Shown here piece by piece: positions 21,443 to 32,573 of a DNA stretch of 64,000 nt. The stretch is from the NCBI GenBank assembly GCA_018398815.1, contig CM031607.1, forward strand, positions 89,482,358 through 89,546,357, written 5' to 3'. Source of the DNA: Conus ventricosus (lineage: Eukaryota > Mollusca > Gastropoda > Neogastropoda > Conidae). The notes under the pieces are model-generated. The model had not been told where the DNA came from. It saw nothing but the letters and a program-made list of their open reading frames with translations, and did no database searches. Each line of letters opens with the position of its first letter. Position 1 is the stretch's first letter. A program made the position numbers and the translations under genes.

Positions 21443-23778
21443 TGCAAGAGTAAGCATTTGCCACAGTTCAATCGTCGTCACACAGAAAGCTGGGATAGCA
21501 AATGAATATGTGGCCAAGCTAAGTGCTGCGGACCTAATGCAATGAACACGTTTGTCATTTTAATTCTATCACACAATATGAAAGGGCCTACATGGTTTTA
21601 ATATTTTACTTCAAAAGTTGTATCAGTAATTCCCTTGACCGTTGGGTCGTTGGGAGGACGTGATGAGGCAGCCGCCGTTTCTCTCCAGGCTCTTCTGTTG
21701 GTGGCTGTCGTGAGGAGATCTGGCATGGTCATTTTGGTCCAGTCCTTTATATTGTCTGACCAGCTCTTTCTCTGCCGTCCTCGTCTGCGCCCTCCTTCAA
21801 TGGTACCTTGAAGGATGGTTTTGGAGAGGGTGTTGTGACGAATGACGTGGCCAAACCATGCCATCTTCCGTCATTTGACGGTTGCCAGAAGTGGTTCGTG
21901 GGGCCCAACTAGGTTAGTGACCAGGTTCTGCACATAATCATTGGTCTTGTGTTCTTTGTAGATGCAGAGTAGTTTCCTCAGGCACCTGGTCTCAAACGCC
22001 TGGATTCTTCTTTCTGTTTCGGCCATCAGTGTCCATGTCTCGCAACCATATAAGAGGACGAGACCACTAGTGACTTGTAGAGCCGGAAATTGGTGTGGAA
22101 ATTGATGTTGCTCTGCACACTCTGTTCAGTCTGTCCATCGCTGCTGATGTGGAGTTGATCCTGATTCGGATTTCTGCTGTGCATGTGCCATCTTTGGACA
22201 GGGTTGCTCCCAAGTACCTGAAGCTGGTCACTTCTTCCAGGGGCTCACCATTCATGGTTAAGTTGGCACTGCTGTTAGTCATGCTGTTGACCATGACCTT
22301 TGACTTCTCTGTGCTGACCTCCATGACGTAGGCACTTGCTCTTGTGACAAGTCTGTTTGTGAGATCCTGGAGCTCGGTGTTGCTGCCCCCCATGAGGTCG
22401 ATATTGTCTGCGAAACGAAGGTTGCAGACCGGCCTGCCGCCAATGCTGATGGAGGTGTGGTGTTCTTCTAGGGTCTCTTGCATGATTCTCTCCAGAAAGA
22501 TGTTGAAAAGGACTGGAGATAGTAGGCACCCTTGCCTGACTCTGACTGTGGTCGGGAAGAACTGGCCCTGCTGGCTATTGAGAAGTACTGTGCTGCTGAA
22601 GTGTTCGTAGAGGGCCTGAATGACTTGAACGAGCCTCTCATCAATGTTGAAGTCTCTGAGAACCTGCCATAGGCCGTTGTGCCACACCCGGTCGAATGCC
22701 TTCTTAAAGTCAATGAAGTTGTGGAAGAGGTCCTTTTGGTGTTGTAGATGCTTTTCAATCAGGACTCTGCAGTTGAAACTTTGTTCCATAGTGCTCCGCC
22801 CTCTTCTAAAACCTGCTTGTTCTTCTGATAGCAGTTCCTCAGCCTTGAATTTCAGTCGGTTGAGGATGACGCAAAGTATGACTTTGCTGTGGTGGCTGAT
22901 CAGACTTATAGTCCTGTAATTTTGGCATTGTTTGAGGTTGCCTTTCTTGGGTAAGGGAATCATCAATGACTGGGTCCACTCTGTTGGCCACTTCTTTTCT
23001 GTCCAGGTCTTCTGACAAAGCATTGTTAATGCCTCTGTGGTCTCTTTCCCTCCGTATTTCACAAGCTCAGCTGGGACATTGTCCACTCATGGGGATTTCC
23101 CTGGCTTCAGACTCTGTATCGCGGCCTCAACCTCCTCCTTCAGTACGTGGAGACCGTTCTCGTTGTCTGTGGGTCGTTGGTTGTCCTGCAAAATGGATGT
23201 GTCCGGGTTGAGCTGGTAATTGTAGAGGCCTTCACAGTATTCTGTCCACCTCTTCAGGACTTCTTCATTCTCTGTCAGTAGCTTGCCATCCTTATCTTCG
23301 ATGACCACTGATCTTGTCTGGTTAGTCTTATTGAGGGTCTTGAGTGTGTTGTAGGCTTCTTTGCTGTTCCCTGCTTCCATGCCTTTCTCGATTGCTTCGC
23401 AATGCTCCTCTATCCAATTTTCCTCGGCTGTCTTCATCTTCTTCCTGACTTCTCTGTTCACCTGTGATACTGCATCCTGGCTTCGTCGCTGGAGTGTTTC
23501 CTTCCTCTTAGTTCCCGCCTCATGTCACTAGATCTAAAACCTCGATTGTAACCCAAGGCTGTATCTTCTTCTGCTTCTTTCCCACAACTTCTGCTGTTGT
23601 AGTTAGCACCTGTTTGATGTTATTAGCGAGGGTGTCTACATCGCTGTCCACTAAGTTGAGGAGAGCAAACTTCCCGCCTACTCGAGCCTGAAACACCTCT
23701 GCAATTTCGGGGTCCTTCAACTTCTCTAGGTCAAAGCGAATGCGGGGGTTCTTTGGTTGTATACAAGTGCTGAAAGAC
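21443..23778 (-). pseudogene. LINE-beta, copy A: reverse transcriptase ORF2, 5'-truncated
   Basis: The largest continuous coding frame in the window (22,067-23,086, 339 residues) is an RT: LPKKGNLKQCQNYRTISLISH, LLSEEQAGFRRGRSTMEQ, DFKKAFDRVWHNGL, RVRQGCLLSPVLFNIFLERI and an active-site block LRFADNIDLMGG. The second catalytic Asp of FADD is Asn (AAT; plus positions 22,403-22,405), so RT activity should be lost. The upstream linker (23,087-23,770) lies in broken frames and begins at a (CA)n array, with no endonuclease. Downstream, AWFGHVIRHNTL and RRRGRQRKSW (about 21,780-21,860) are the C-terminal blocks, and about 150 bp of 3' non-coding sequence reach (AG)n on the minus strand. Clade unassigned. 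Confidence 0.85.
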
Positions 23779-23830
<52 letters not shown>

Positions 23831-23939
23831 ACACAACACTACACACACACACACACACACACACCACCATACTGACTCACCTCATAGTCTGTCTCTGTCC
23901 GTCATTTGTCAGTGTGTCGTCTCTGTCTATCTGTCTGTC

Positions 23940-24019
<80 letters not shown>

Positions 24020-24022
24020 CCC

Positions 24023-24092
<70 letters not shown>

Positions 24093-24100
24093 TGTGCGGC
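23779..24100. repeat. Compound microsatellite (CA)n-(CT)n-(TG)n
   Basis: (CA)n at about 23,779-23,870, (CT)n at about 23,943-24,017 and (TG)n at about 24,025-24,093. It separates the truncated 5' ends of LINE-beta (leftward) and the ORF1 fragment (rightward). The same compound array lies in copies B and C with different lengths. Confidence 0.95.
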
Positions 24101-24106
24101 GCATCA

Positions 24107-24400
24107 TTTGGGTAAAATGTCGGAAAAATGTGTAGAAATCAACTTACGAAGCAGCAGCCTCGAAAATGAGAATATTAGGTTGTGTGGTAAGATAGAAGAT
24201 ATGTCGCTGACTTCAACGACCAGTACACAGAATCTACAAACGGAAGAGAAGAGTGTGCAAGAGTGTCTGCAGAGATGGCGACTGAAGGAAGAAGTGAGCA
24301 GAATGAATGAAGAGATCGACAGACTGGAGGAGTTTTCACGCCGTGACAACCTCCGAATGTTTGCTGTTACTCCAACAAGAGAGAAAGTGACAGGACATTT
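24107..24400 (+). pseudogene. LINE ORF1-type fragment: coiled coil running into RRM start, copy A
   Basis: The frame opening GKMSEKCVEINLRSSSLENENIRL continues with heptad-like QTEEKSVQECLQRWRLKEEVSRMNEEIDRLEEFSRRDNLRMF. A coiled coil followed by a basic S-R-R-D/N-N-L-R block is the signature of L1-type ORF1 nucleic-acid chaperones just before their RRM. The sequence then runs into a minisatellite, so the RRM is missing, and the 5' side is cut at (TG)n. It may be the ORF1 of one of the neighbouring LINEs, but it points away from LINE-beta. Confidence 0.6.
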
Positions 24401-24535
24401 TAAGGTTCCTCATTCTATCACCCCCTGTTCTCCAAACATTTCAAGGTTCCTCATTCTATCACTCCCCTGTTCTCCAAACATTTTAAGGTTCCTCATTCTA
24501 TCACTCCCTGTTCTCCAACATTTCAAGGTTCGTCA
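24396..24535 (+). repeat. 42-bp minisatellite, about 3 units (copy A)
   Basis: Units read TTTCAAGGTTCCTCATTCTA then TCACTCCCCTGTTCTCCAAACA. Being 42 bp long they are frame-preserving and encode repeated FKVPHSITPLFSKH. Copies B and C have about 7 units at the same site. Confidence 0.9.
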
Positions 24536-25601
24536 TTGCAATGTCGAGGTCACTATGAACTTCGCCTCATGGACATGTCCATATTTCAGCTATTTTCACA
24601 CACTACCTGTTCCAGTTCTTCACAAGAATGTAGTCTATTGGATGTAATACTGGAAGCTTGGGTAAAGTGGTATGACCATCTCTGGGATGCTTACTTATCA
24701 ATGTGTACGCAATCAGTCATTATCACTGGCATATTGCAGGCACAGTCCTTTAACTTTAGGAGAATATAATTCTAGACAAGAAAAAAGTGTATTCTAAATT
24801 TGAAAAAAAAAAGACAGTGGCATTACTAATGACTCAGATCCGTAGCAGATCTGCATATTATACTATTATTCACTTCGTCCCACCAGTGAATAGACTAATT
24901 TGAAAATAGTTGCCAAACACGGCAAAGAACGTAGATCTGAGCATGGCACACAAGAATTGCTAGGTAAAATTATATACCGCCGTTGCAGCACTGTGCCATA
25001 CTCTGCTCTCTCATTCAGACAGGAGCATCAAACTCGAGCAGACTACAAGTTCAGGCGCCGTAAACCCCTCTCACAGTGTGAACAACTGAAGTGTTTCGCT
25101 GATGCTGTCTATATCGATACATCAGAGTCACAACCATCTATCTGCTGAACTGAATTTTGTATGGGGAAACATTGTATGCTTGGAACGGCCTGTTAGAACT
25201 TCTGATGCAAATCTGAAACCCAGTTTGCACTGTATGTGGGGTGACACTAACGATGATCCGAGAGTTCGACTAGAGCTACCCTGCAGGCAACTTAAAGTTT
25301 GGCCAATCCGGTGAACGTGAACAATGTGGCAGCTTTGGTGAAGTCAGTTCAACCATGAAGATATTGACTGGTGTGAAGAACGAACTGGTCAACCAAGGGG
25401 AACAGCTGGCACGTCGTGAATGTCTTTTTCTTTCTTGTGCTTATATGTGTGTAACCAGAATATTAGAATGTTGTCTTTCCTGGTTAATTATGAGTAATTG
25501 AGGAATAGGGTGATGCCAGTATGGGATTTTCTGTATAATGCGTACATTTTTATGGATGTGTGTTGTGTAGTGACCCCTGTGGGCTCAGAGTCCAGTTAAG
25601 C
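24536..25601. other. Unannotated sequence conserved in all three block copies
   Basis: About 1.07 kb without a recognisable gene. Only short frames occur and they differ between copies. Equivalent sequence lies at 41,3xx-42,350 (reverse) and 56,758-57,830. It is probably the body of an older, unrecognised mobile element. Confidence 0.5.
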
Positions 25602-25613
25602 AAAAATCCATGC

Positions 25614-25966
25614 AAATCTTAAATAAATGTTAGCGAACCGCCCAGAGAACGTGGACAAACGAGTCACAAGACAAAACACAACGCGAGGAAGAAGGCGTTG
25701 AATGAGAACGAGGCTGTGAGCATTCAATGCCTCGTTCTCATTCAACGCCTTCTTCCTTGCGCTGAACCCTAAGCGATCTGAAGCGATCAAAGCTAAGTGA
25801 ATTTTCGTTGTTTTATTCGTTTATGTATCACCCGACGAAGACCTAAGAGGTCGAAACGCGTTGTGTTTTGACTTGTGACTCGTTTGTCCACGTTCTCTGG
25901 GCGGTTCGCTAACATTTATTTAAGATTTGTTTAGATTTCCGCCTGCAGTCGTCTCGCTTTGCAACT
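25614..25966 (+). mobile_element. 353-bp foldback insertion with hammerhead-like core and 12-bp target duplication
   Basis: Flanked by AAAAATCCATGC (25,602-25,613) and AAAAATTCATGC (25,967-25,978). Copies B and C show the empty site with one AAAAATTCAT-type sequence. Outer inverted arms lie at 25,615-25,684 and 25,858-25,927; an inner hairpin has arms of about 29 bp at 25,684-25,712 and 25,729-25,757. On the plus strand CCGACGAA, stem GACCT/AGGTC and GAAACGCG (25,832-25,860) form a hammerhead-like core. A 12-bp duplication points to target-primed reverse transcription. The whole is related to the unit at 26,738-26,915. Confidence 0.7.
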
Positions 25967-25978
25967 AAAAATTCATGC

Positions 25979-26470
25979 TTTTTATAAAATGTCGTTGATT
26001 TCCCATCACCGATGTGTGGGCCCAGTATGAGTGACAGACTTCGTGTGCCTGTACGAGAGCACACTTTGCTTGTGAAGATCTAAATGCTTCTGTCCCAAGA
26101 CCCCCTTGTATCCCTGTATATGATGATAATATAATATTGTAATGAAGGGCGGGGTGTGGGGGTGGAGACGTCGGAAACCCGTCACAATGTGGTACTGTCT
26201 GTGTACTTCCCTCATGGCATGTTAGTCGACGTTAAAGTCTCACATGGCTAATCTGATCCAACTGGTACAATTAGGAGAGACGAATCTAGTAAAGAAAGTC
26301 AACCGTGTTTCTTTGGAGAGAATTGCTAGGAAAGAAAATCATATGCACGTCTATCATTGTCTTGAAATAATTACATATCCCTCCCAGATGATCACCCTAG
26401 AGAACGCACACCGCGTAAGATTGCCGGGTTCATATGTACGTCACGTTACATCTAATTTGTCTTCTTCAGT
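25979..26470. other. Unannotated sequence, conserved in B and C
   Basis: About 490 bp with no convincing coding frame. Matching sequence occurs reversed at about 40,800-41,270 and direct at about 57,855-58,300. Confidence 0.45.
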
Positions 26471-26499
26471 TAAGACCAATTACTTTCAAGGCAATCAAA

Positions 26500-26943
26500 A
26501 AAAAAAAATAAATAAATAAACAAAAATAACGGACTACTGGACAGGCACCTTTCTTTTCGAACCGCACACAAAAAGGCCTGGGAATGGGAACGAGGCTTAA
26601 GGGGAGACAATATGGCGTAAACGGTGATATCGTTGATAATAATGATAATGATGATGATAATAATAATAATAATAATATGATATAATAATAATAGTAATAA
26701 TAACAACAACAATGATAATCATAACAATGATGATGATAAAATCTTAAATACATGTTAGCGAACTGCCCAGAGCAACGTGGATAAACGAGTCACAAGACAA
26801 AACACAACGTGTTTCGACCTCATAGGTCTTCTTCAGGCAAGATACAAACAAATAGGACAACCAAAATTCACTTCACTTAGATTTCCGACTGCAGTTGTCT
26901 CACTTTGCAAGTAGAACAATGATGATAATAATAACAATAATTA

Positions 26944-26981
<38 letters not shown>

Positions 26982-27050
26982 ACTAAACTAATAATGATAA
27001 TGATAATGACGATGGTAATATGATGCCAAAGAAGGAACGGGATAAATGCA
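26500..27050. repeat. AT-rich microsatellite cluster with hammerhead-like unit, copy A
   Basis: (TAA/TAG/GAT)n-type arrays at about 26,630-26,740 and (TTA)n at about 26,930-26,985 bracket a unit of about 178 bp at 26,738-26,915. On the minus strand that unit has CTGAAGAA, a GACC/GGTC stem and GAAACACG (about 26,809-26,836). The GAAACGCGT palindrome of copies B and C is mutated here. No gene. Confidence 0.7.
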
Positions 27051-27184
27051 CACAAAAAAACCCATAGCTATCTCACTTGATTTGCAAGTGATCTGGCAAA
27101 ATAATTTTCAAAGAAATGAGGGATCTGACACGATTATGGATGACATTGTATTTGGTTCTTCGATAGTTTTCCTTTTTCCTTTTT

Positions 27185-28092
27185 GTACTCCCAGTTCTTA
27201 AAGAACAGGGAGTACTTTAGAATGGGAACGAAGAAATGCTGTGTGTGTGTCTGTCTGTCTGTGTGTCTGTCTGTCTGTCTGTCTGTCTGTGTGTCTGTGT
27301 GTCTGTGTGTGTGTCTGTGTGTCCGTGGTCAAAATGAGTTCCACTCGCTCCAGACAACACTACTGGGTCGATCGTTCTGAAAATTTGTAGGTATGTTCAT
27401 TATGGGTCAAGGATGATGCCCGACGTTTTAGTTTACCGTTACAGCCGTTACTAACGACTGTAACGGCCTGTAATACTTTTTCTTCTTTATGGAATATCTC
27501 AGAAAGTACTTGGCCGATCTCTCTGAAAATTTGTAGGTATGTTCATTATGGGTCATGGATGATACCTGATGTTTTAGTTTGCCCCGTTATAGCCGTTACT
27601 AACGGTTGTAACGACCTGTAACGGTTTTTCTTCTTTATGGAATATCTCAGAAAGTACTTGCCCAATTTATAAGCGGTTTGGATGATCTTGTGACACATCG
27701 GATCCTCTGTCCATATGTAAGTGATGTAATGCTGAAAATGGATTAAACAAGCGTTAAAAACCGTAATTCTGCTGTTATTTCTTATATATAGGTGGATTTG
27801 AATGAAATTTGGTATATAGAAAGGTTATCACACACAAATGGCACTTCTATATAGTGTTTCAAAATTTGACCGTTAAAAACCGTTATTCTTGACATATTGT
27901 CCAATTTGGATGAAATGTGATATGTACACAGGCTTTAGCCAGTGAGGACTAAAATACCAGTTTCAAAAGTGTACATCGGTTAAATAACCGTTAAAACCGT
28001 TATTTTGCCTTTATTTCTTATCTCATAGAGCACTTGGCTGATTTATAAGCGGTTTGGAAAACTGGGAGTAAGTTTATATGCTTCGCATCTTG
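27185..28092 (+). mobile_element. Helentron-like non-autonomous element (HINE-type), copy 1
   Basis: Begins with a 31-nt hairpin (27,185-27,215: GTACTCCC...GGGAGTAC), then a TG/TCTG microsatellite (about 27,240-27,322), then two internal repeats of about 130 bp containing TTCATTATGGGTCA and GGAATATCTCAGAAAGTACT. It ends with a subterminal AACTGGGAGTA (28,060-28,070), the inverse of the 5' ACTCCCAGTT, and a terminal mini-hairpin ATGCTTCGCAT (28,078-28,088) plus CTTG. It sits in a T run; copies B and C have the empty T run. Subterminal inverted repeats, a 5' microsatellite, a 3' hairpin and T-T insertion match Helentron derivatives. Confidence 0.65.
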
Positions 28093-28243
28093 TTTTTGTT
28101 TTCCTTACTGAAGAAATCGAGCTATTAAGTACCGTATTTGTATGTTTGTTTTGAAGTATATAGAAGAAAAAGAAGAAATCCAAGAAGATGGAAGAGGAGG
28201 AAGAGAAGGAAGACAAGGAGGAGGAGGAAGAAGAGAGCATGAG

Positions 28244-28349
28244 GGGGGGGGGGGAGGAAACAACAGGATTATGGGCTGTGAGTTAAGGAAGAGAGCAGGA
28301 GGGGGGGGGGGGGGGGGCAACAGGATTAGTGGGGGGGGGGGGGGGGGGG
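28244..28349. repeat. Poly-G tracts in a purine-rich stretch
   Basis: Three G runs of about 11, 17 and 19 bases follow a GGA/GAA-rich segment. Copies B and C have one shorter run. Potential G-quadruplex or triplex-forming DNA; homopolymer lengths are assembly-sensitive. Confidence 0.8.
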
Positions 28350-28457
28350 TGAATTAAGGCTGATTCATTGGTTGACGTTTTAAACTAGCCAGGCGAAATC
28401 GTAAATCGAAATTCCAGAGGTCCCAACTTTTCAAAACCCCGTAGCCTACTTCTTTTT

Positions 28458-28511
28458 GTACTCCCAGTTCTTAAAGAACAGGGAGTACTTTAGAATGGGA
28501 ACGAAGAAATG

Positions 28512-28601
<90 letters not shown>

Positions 28602-29748
28602 TGTGTGTCCGTGGTCAAAATGTGTTCCACTCACTCCAGACAAAACTGCTGAGCCGATCTTCTGAAAATTTGTAGGTATCTTCATTATGGGCCACGGATG
28701 ATGCCCGATGTTTTAGTTTACTGCTATAGCCGTTACTAACGTCTGTAACGGCCTGTAACGGTTTTTCTTCTTTACGGAATATCTCAGAAAGTACTTGGCC
28801 GATCTTTGTAAAAATGAGCAGTTACGTTCATTATGGGTCACGGCTGATGCCCGATATTTAGTTTACCTCGTTATAGCCGTTACTAACGGCTGTAACGGTT
28901 TTTCTTTATGGAATATCTCAGAAAGTACTTGGCCGACCTTTCTGAAAATTAGCAGGTATGTTCATTATGGGTCACGGATGATGCCTGATGTTTCAGTTTG
29001 CCCCGTTATAGCCGTTACTAACGGTTGTAACGACCTGTAACGGTTTTTCTTCTTTATGGAATATCTCAGAAAGTACTTGCCCAATTTATAAGCGGTTTGG
29101 ATGATCTTGTGACAAATCGGAGCCTCTGTCCATATGTAAGTGATGTAATGCTGAAAATGGATTAAACAAGCGTTAAAAACCGTTATTCTGCCGTTATTTC
29201 TTATATATAGGTGGATTTGAATGACATTTGGTATATAGAAAGGGTATCACACACAAATAACACTTCTATATAGTGTTTCAAAATTTGACCGTTAAAAACC
29301 GTTATTCTTGACATATTGTCCAATTTGGATGAAATTTGATATGTACACAGGCTTTAGCCCAGTGAGCACAATAAAACCGATTTAAAAAGTGTATATCGGT
29401 TATATAACCGTTAAACCGTTATTTTGCCGTTATTTTTTTATTATTGGTGGGTTTTAATGAAATTTTGTATATAGAAAGGTTATCACACACAAATGGCACT
29501 TCCATGTAGTGTTTCAAAATCTGACCGTTAAAAACCGTTATTCTTGACATATTGTCCGATTGGGATGAAATTTGGTATGTACACAGGCTTTAGTCCAGTG
29601 AGGACTAAAATGCCAGTTTCAAAAGTGTATATCGATTAAATAACCGTTAAAACTGTTATTTTGCCTTTATTTTTTATCTCACAAAGCACTTGGCCGATTT
29701 ATAAGCGGTTTGGAAAACTGGGAGTACGTTTATATGCTTCGCATCTTG
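28458..29748 (+). mobile_element. Helentron-like non-autonomous element (HINE-type), copy 2
   Basis: Same termini as the element at 27,185-28,092: a 5' hairpin at 28,458-28,488, a (TG)n array at about 28,513-28,602, a 3' subterminal AACTGGGAGTAC (29,716-29,727), a mini-hairpin (29,734-29,744) and CTTG. It is longer because it has three copies of the internal repeat of about 130 bp (28,650-29,090) and two copies of a second repeat (about 29,200-29,650; core GACCGTTAAAAACCGTTATT). It is inserted in a TTTTT run; copy C at about 59,510-59,530 shows the empty site. Confidence 0.65.
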
Positions 29749-29838
29749 TTTTTTTCTTCTTCTTTTCCATTGTTAATGCTATGGACGCCATGATCCTGAT
29801 ATCATCATCATCATCTTCATAATCATCATCATCATCAT

Positions 29839-30868
29839 TGTGACCGACCGTTTTTCGTCTGGTCACAAATGTTCATGCGACTGCGCTTGCCGGAAGGTGG
29901 TTGTCCAGAAGCCGGTTGCAAGATTCAGCTTACTGCTACTCACCAGCGCATTGCTATAAGCCGGGTGAGTTGCACTGGTTAGGTCGTCTCTGCAGTGATT
30001 CCGGCAACACAAGTTCACAGAAGGCCGAAGAGGGACTCAGCTGTTTGCTGGTGGCAGTCAGTTTCCCCCAGGTTGAAGTGTTTCTTGGACTGCAGGGGAC
30101 TGGCTACCACTGTGCTAGGGCCGGGGGCCGTAGTTGTGTTCACACCCCTGTTCTCCACCTTTTTGCGGGTGTGGAGAGGTCGGCCTGAGCGCCAACAATC
30201 GCCCTACCTGCCACTGCGCCCGGGACCGACTGCTTGGTGGGCCAGTGGGCTGGAGACGTCGCTGCTGCCGAGCCAGAGCGCCGCTCCTGTTGTGTACCAG
30301 CGACTTGTTTCGAGGCCGTCACTGTGTGTGGTGTGTGAGCCACAGCTTTTGTGCGACCATCACCTCGGCGTGGGCTGAGACGCCGCGAGTGTGATAGTGT
30401 TAGTGTTGAGCCACAGCTCTTGGGTGAGACTGTCACCGTGTCGTCGGCAGAGACCCCATGAACGTGTTTGTGTTTTCTTTTTCTTTTTCTTCTTGATCCA
30501 CAGCTGTGAAGTGAACCTTGAGTCGGACTTGACTTGACGCTGCCGTCGTCGTCTTCACCGCCGTCATCGACGTCACTGGACCCGGCAGCCCTGATAGTTA
30601 TATATATATATATAAATATTGATATGATGTGTGTGTACGCCTAATGGTTGGCGTACCAACCATGCATAATTTTGTGTCTATAATATATATGTTTTGTCTG
30701 ATGGCTCGGGCAGCATAAAAAACAGGGAAAAGTTTTGTTGCCTGGCTGTGAATGTTCGGGTGAGTGTGTGTGTGTATGTTGAATTAGAAAAGTCGTGCAT
30801 GCATCCATAATTTCTGAGTGAGAGTCAGACAGTCAGACACTTGCAGACACACCCATACATCCGTAACA
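29839..30868 (+). mobile_element. LTR of a retrotransposon, copy A (followed by internal sequence)
   Basis: Starts TGTGACCGACC and ends CCGTAACA, the TG...CA rule, with ATCAT (29,834-29,838) at the left edge. It is homologous over its length to the LTRs at 38,399-39,501 and 59,608-60,714. It is GC-rich in the first 600 bp with three repeats of GAGCCACAGCT-type sequence, then a (TA)n tract and a TAATGGTTGGCGTACCAAC hairpin. Unlike B and C, no ATCAT repeat follows; a primer-binding site does. Confidence 0.8.
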
Positions 30869-32573
30869 TCTGGTGACCCGTAGAACTTTTCTTCTTTACC
30901 TTCAAAATTTGTGCTGTGGTTAGGATTTCTTTTGTGACCCCTTTTTAGTGTCCCCAGTTATAAAGTTAGGACACGTCTACAGACTTTCCTTTTGAGAGAC
31001 TTGATTGTTTTGTATTGTTGTATGACTGTTTCAGGTTAATTTGATTTACCGTCTCCAGCGTAACGGGTATCTCTTTTGTATAGTTTCTGGAGATATGAGG
31101 GAGAGAACAGGAAAACCTTCATTCAACCCCTTGCTTCACACAAGTTTTGGGCGAAAGTGGCCTAAAAGCCGCCTTTTCCTGTGGCGGAAGAGAGAGAGAA
31201 TCACCGGCAGACAGACAGAGAAGAGAGAGACAGAGAGAGAGACAGACAGACAGACAGAGAGGCGGGCAGACAGACAGACACACACACACACACACACCAC
31301 ACACACACACACACTCTCTTTCTCTCTCTCAATTAAATGACATAAAATCCGCACACTTCTTCTGGCTAATTTCACCTACAAACTTTGTACACGGGGCTGA
31401 AACCCGATCACTTAATTTACGGCTCGCGGCAGTTTGCACCTAGCCTATGCTGTGTAAACGAAGCACACTCGGCTGGTTACACCACATTGCATCAGAAATT
31501 CGAGATTGCCACGTCGACAAACCGGATCGAGGCTGTTGTTGGAGCTACTGCACAGGCTGTGTTTTGTTTGCGCTCTGGTGTGACCACTGTGTTTTAATTG
31601 TGTTATTTTAAAATGGCTAAAACGTTACTGAAGAACAGGTTTGTTATTCGAGGCCATAAGTTTTACTTTAACTGCATGTTAGAGTATTTGTTGAAAGAAT
31701 TAGTTGAGGTCAGTCAGTGAAGGCAAGCCAACTATTCACATGTCTGCCCGCCAGCGGGCGTGTGCTAACACGTTCCTCGCTATACAGCGAGAGCCGCCTC
31801 TTTCTCTGTTCTTCATTGCGCTTAACTGGTAGTTGTCTTGAAGGTAGGCGAAGCATGTTGTGAAACCGGAGAGACTATCTTAAAGGTTTGTTGGTTCAAG
31901 GAAATGAAACAAGATGTAGCTAGTTTTAATACGTGTTTGACTATTGATGAGATGGTTCCTTATCTAATAAATGGCGCCGCATTGTTGAAAGTGGCTTGAA
32001 GCAAAACAAACTATCACGCGTTGATTGTTGAGACAGCTAAAGCCATGTTTAAAAAACATGGCGTTCATTTCTTAAGGCGGAGGTAAACACGACTGATTCG
32101 TATTTGAAACATTTTTGCTGTTCCTCCCAAGTTAAAATGTTCTTAGTTTGTATTAGACTTGATTGATTGTTAACTACAGATTCAGTGTTTATGTGGCAAA
32201 CTGATCTGTGTATTAAGATGTGTATACTTTTCTAATTTCTAATAGTTTATCTGCCTTTAAGTGTGCCCTTATGCAACTGAATGGCGATTTTGAATGTTCT
32301 GGCAAACAAACTAGATAGGGTTAGGCAGACCTTAGTACATTACCAGTATGGAGAGGAGTAGTGTGTGGCTAGCACTATCTTCATATAAATGCTTTAAATA
32401 TACAATGCCGGATGTACTATACTGGCGATTAGAGCTGCCATAAAAGCTTGGCTACAGCAATTACTGCTGTAACCCAGTTGCAAGCCCGGTTGAGAAAGAG
32501 GGGCACAGCAAACTAGGGCAAGCGATCAGAGAACTACGCTCACCTAGAGGCCCGTCCAGGGCCTGCAGCAAGG
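30869..32573. other. Putative LTR-element internal leader and unannotated sequence up to the gap
   Basis: Non-coding leader after the primer-binding site, a GA/CAGA/CA microsatellite at about 31,190-31,330, then about 1.2 kb with no recognisable domain. No gag or pol sequence appears before the N run, so either a long leader, a degraded element or unrelated DNA begins here. Confidence 0.5.
30871..30888 (+). promoter_or_regulatory. Primer-binding site next to the LTR
   Basis: TGGTGACCCGTAGAACTT starts two bases after the LTR end. TGG complements the CCA of a tRNA 3' end, and the spacing is standard for LTR retrotransposon minus-strand priming. The matching tRNA is not identified. Confidence 0.65.

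Noticed and set aside
23757..24647. 296-residue open frame rich in His-Thr, Leu-Ser and Cys-Val dipeptides, and similar frames at 33.7-34.1, 42.7-43.3, 53.1-53.9 and 55.8-56.2 kb
   Set aside because: Translation of (CA)n, (CT)n and (GT)n microsatellites; no conserved domain beyond the ORF1 relic segment annotated separately.
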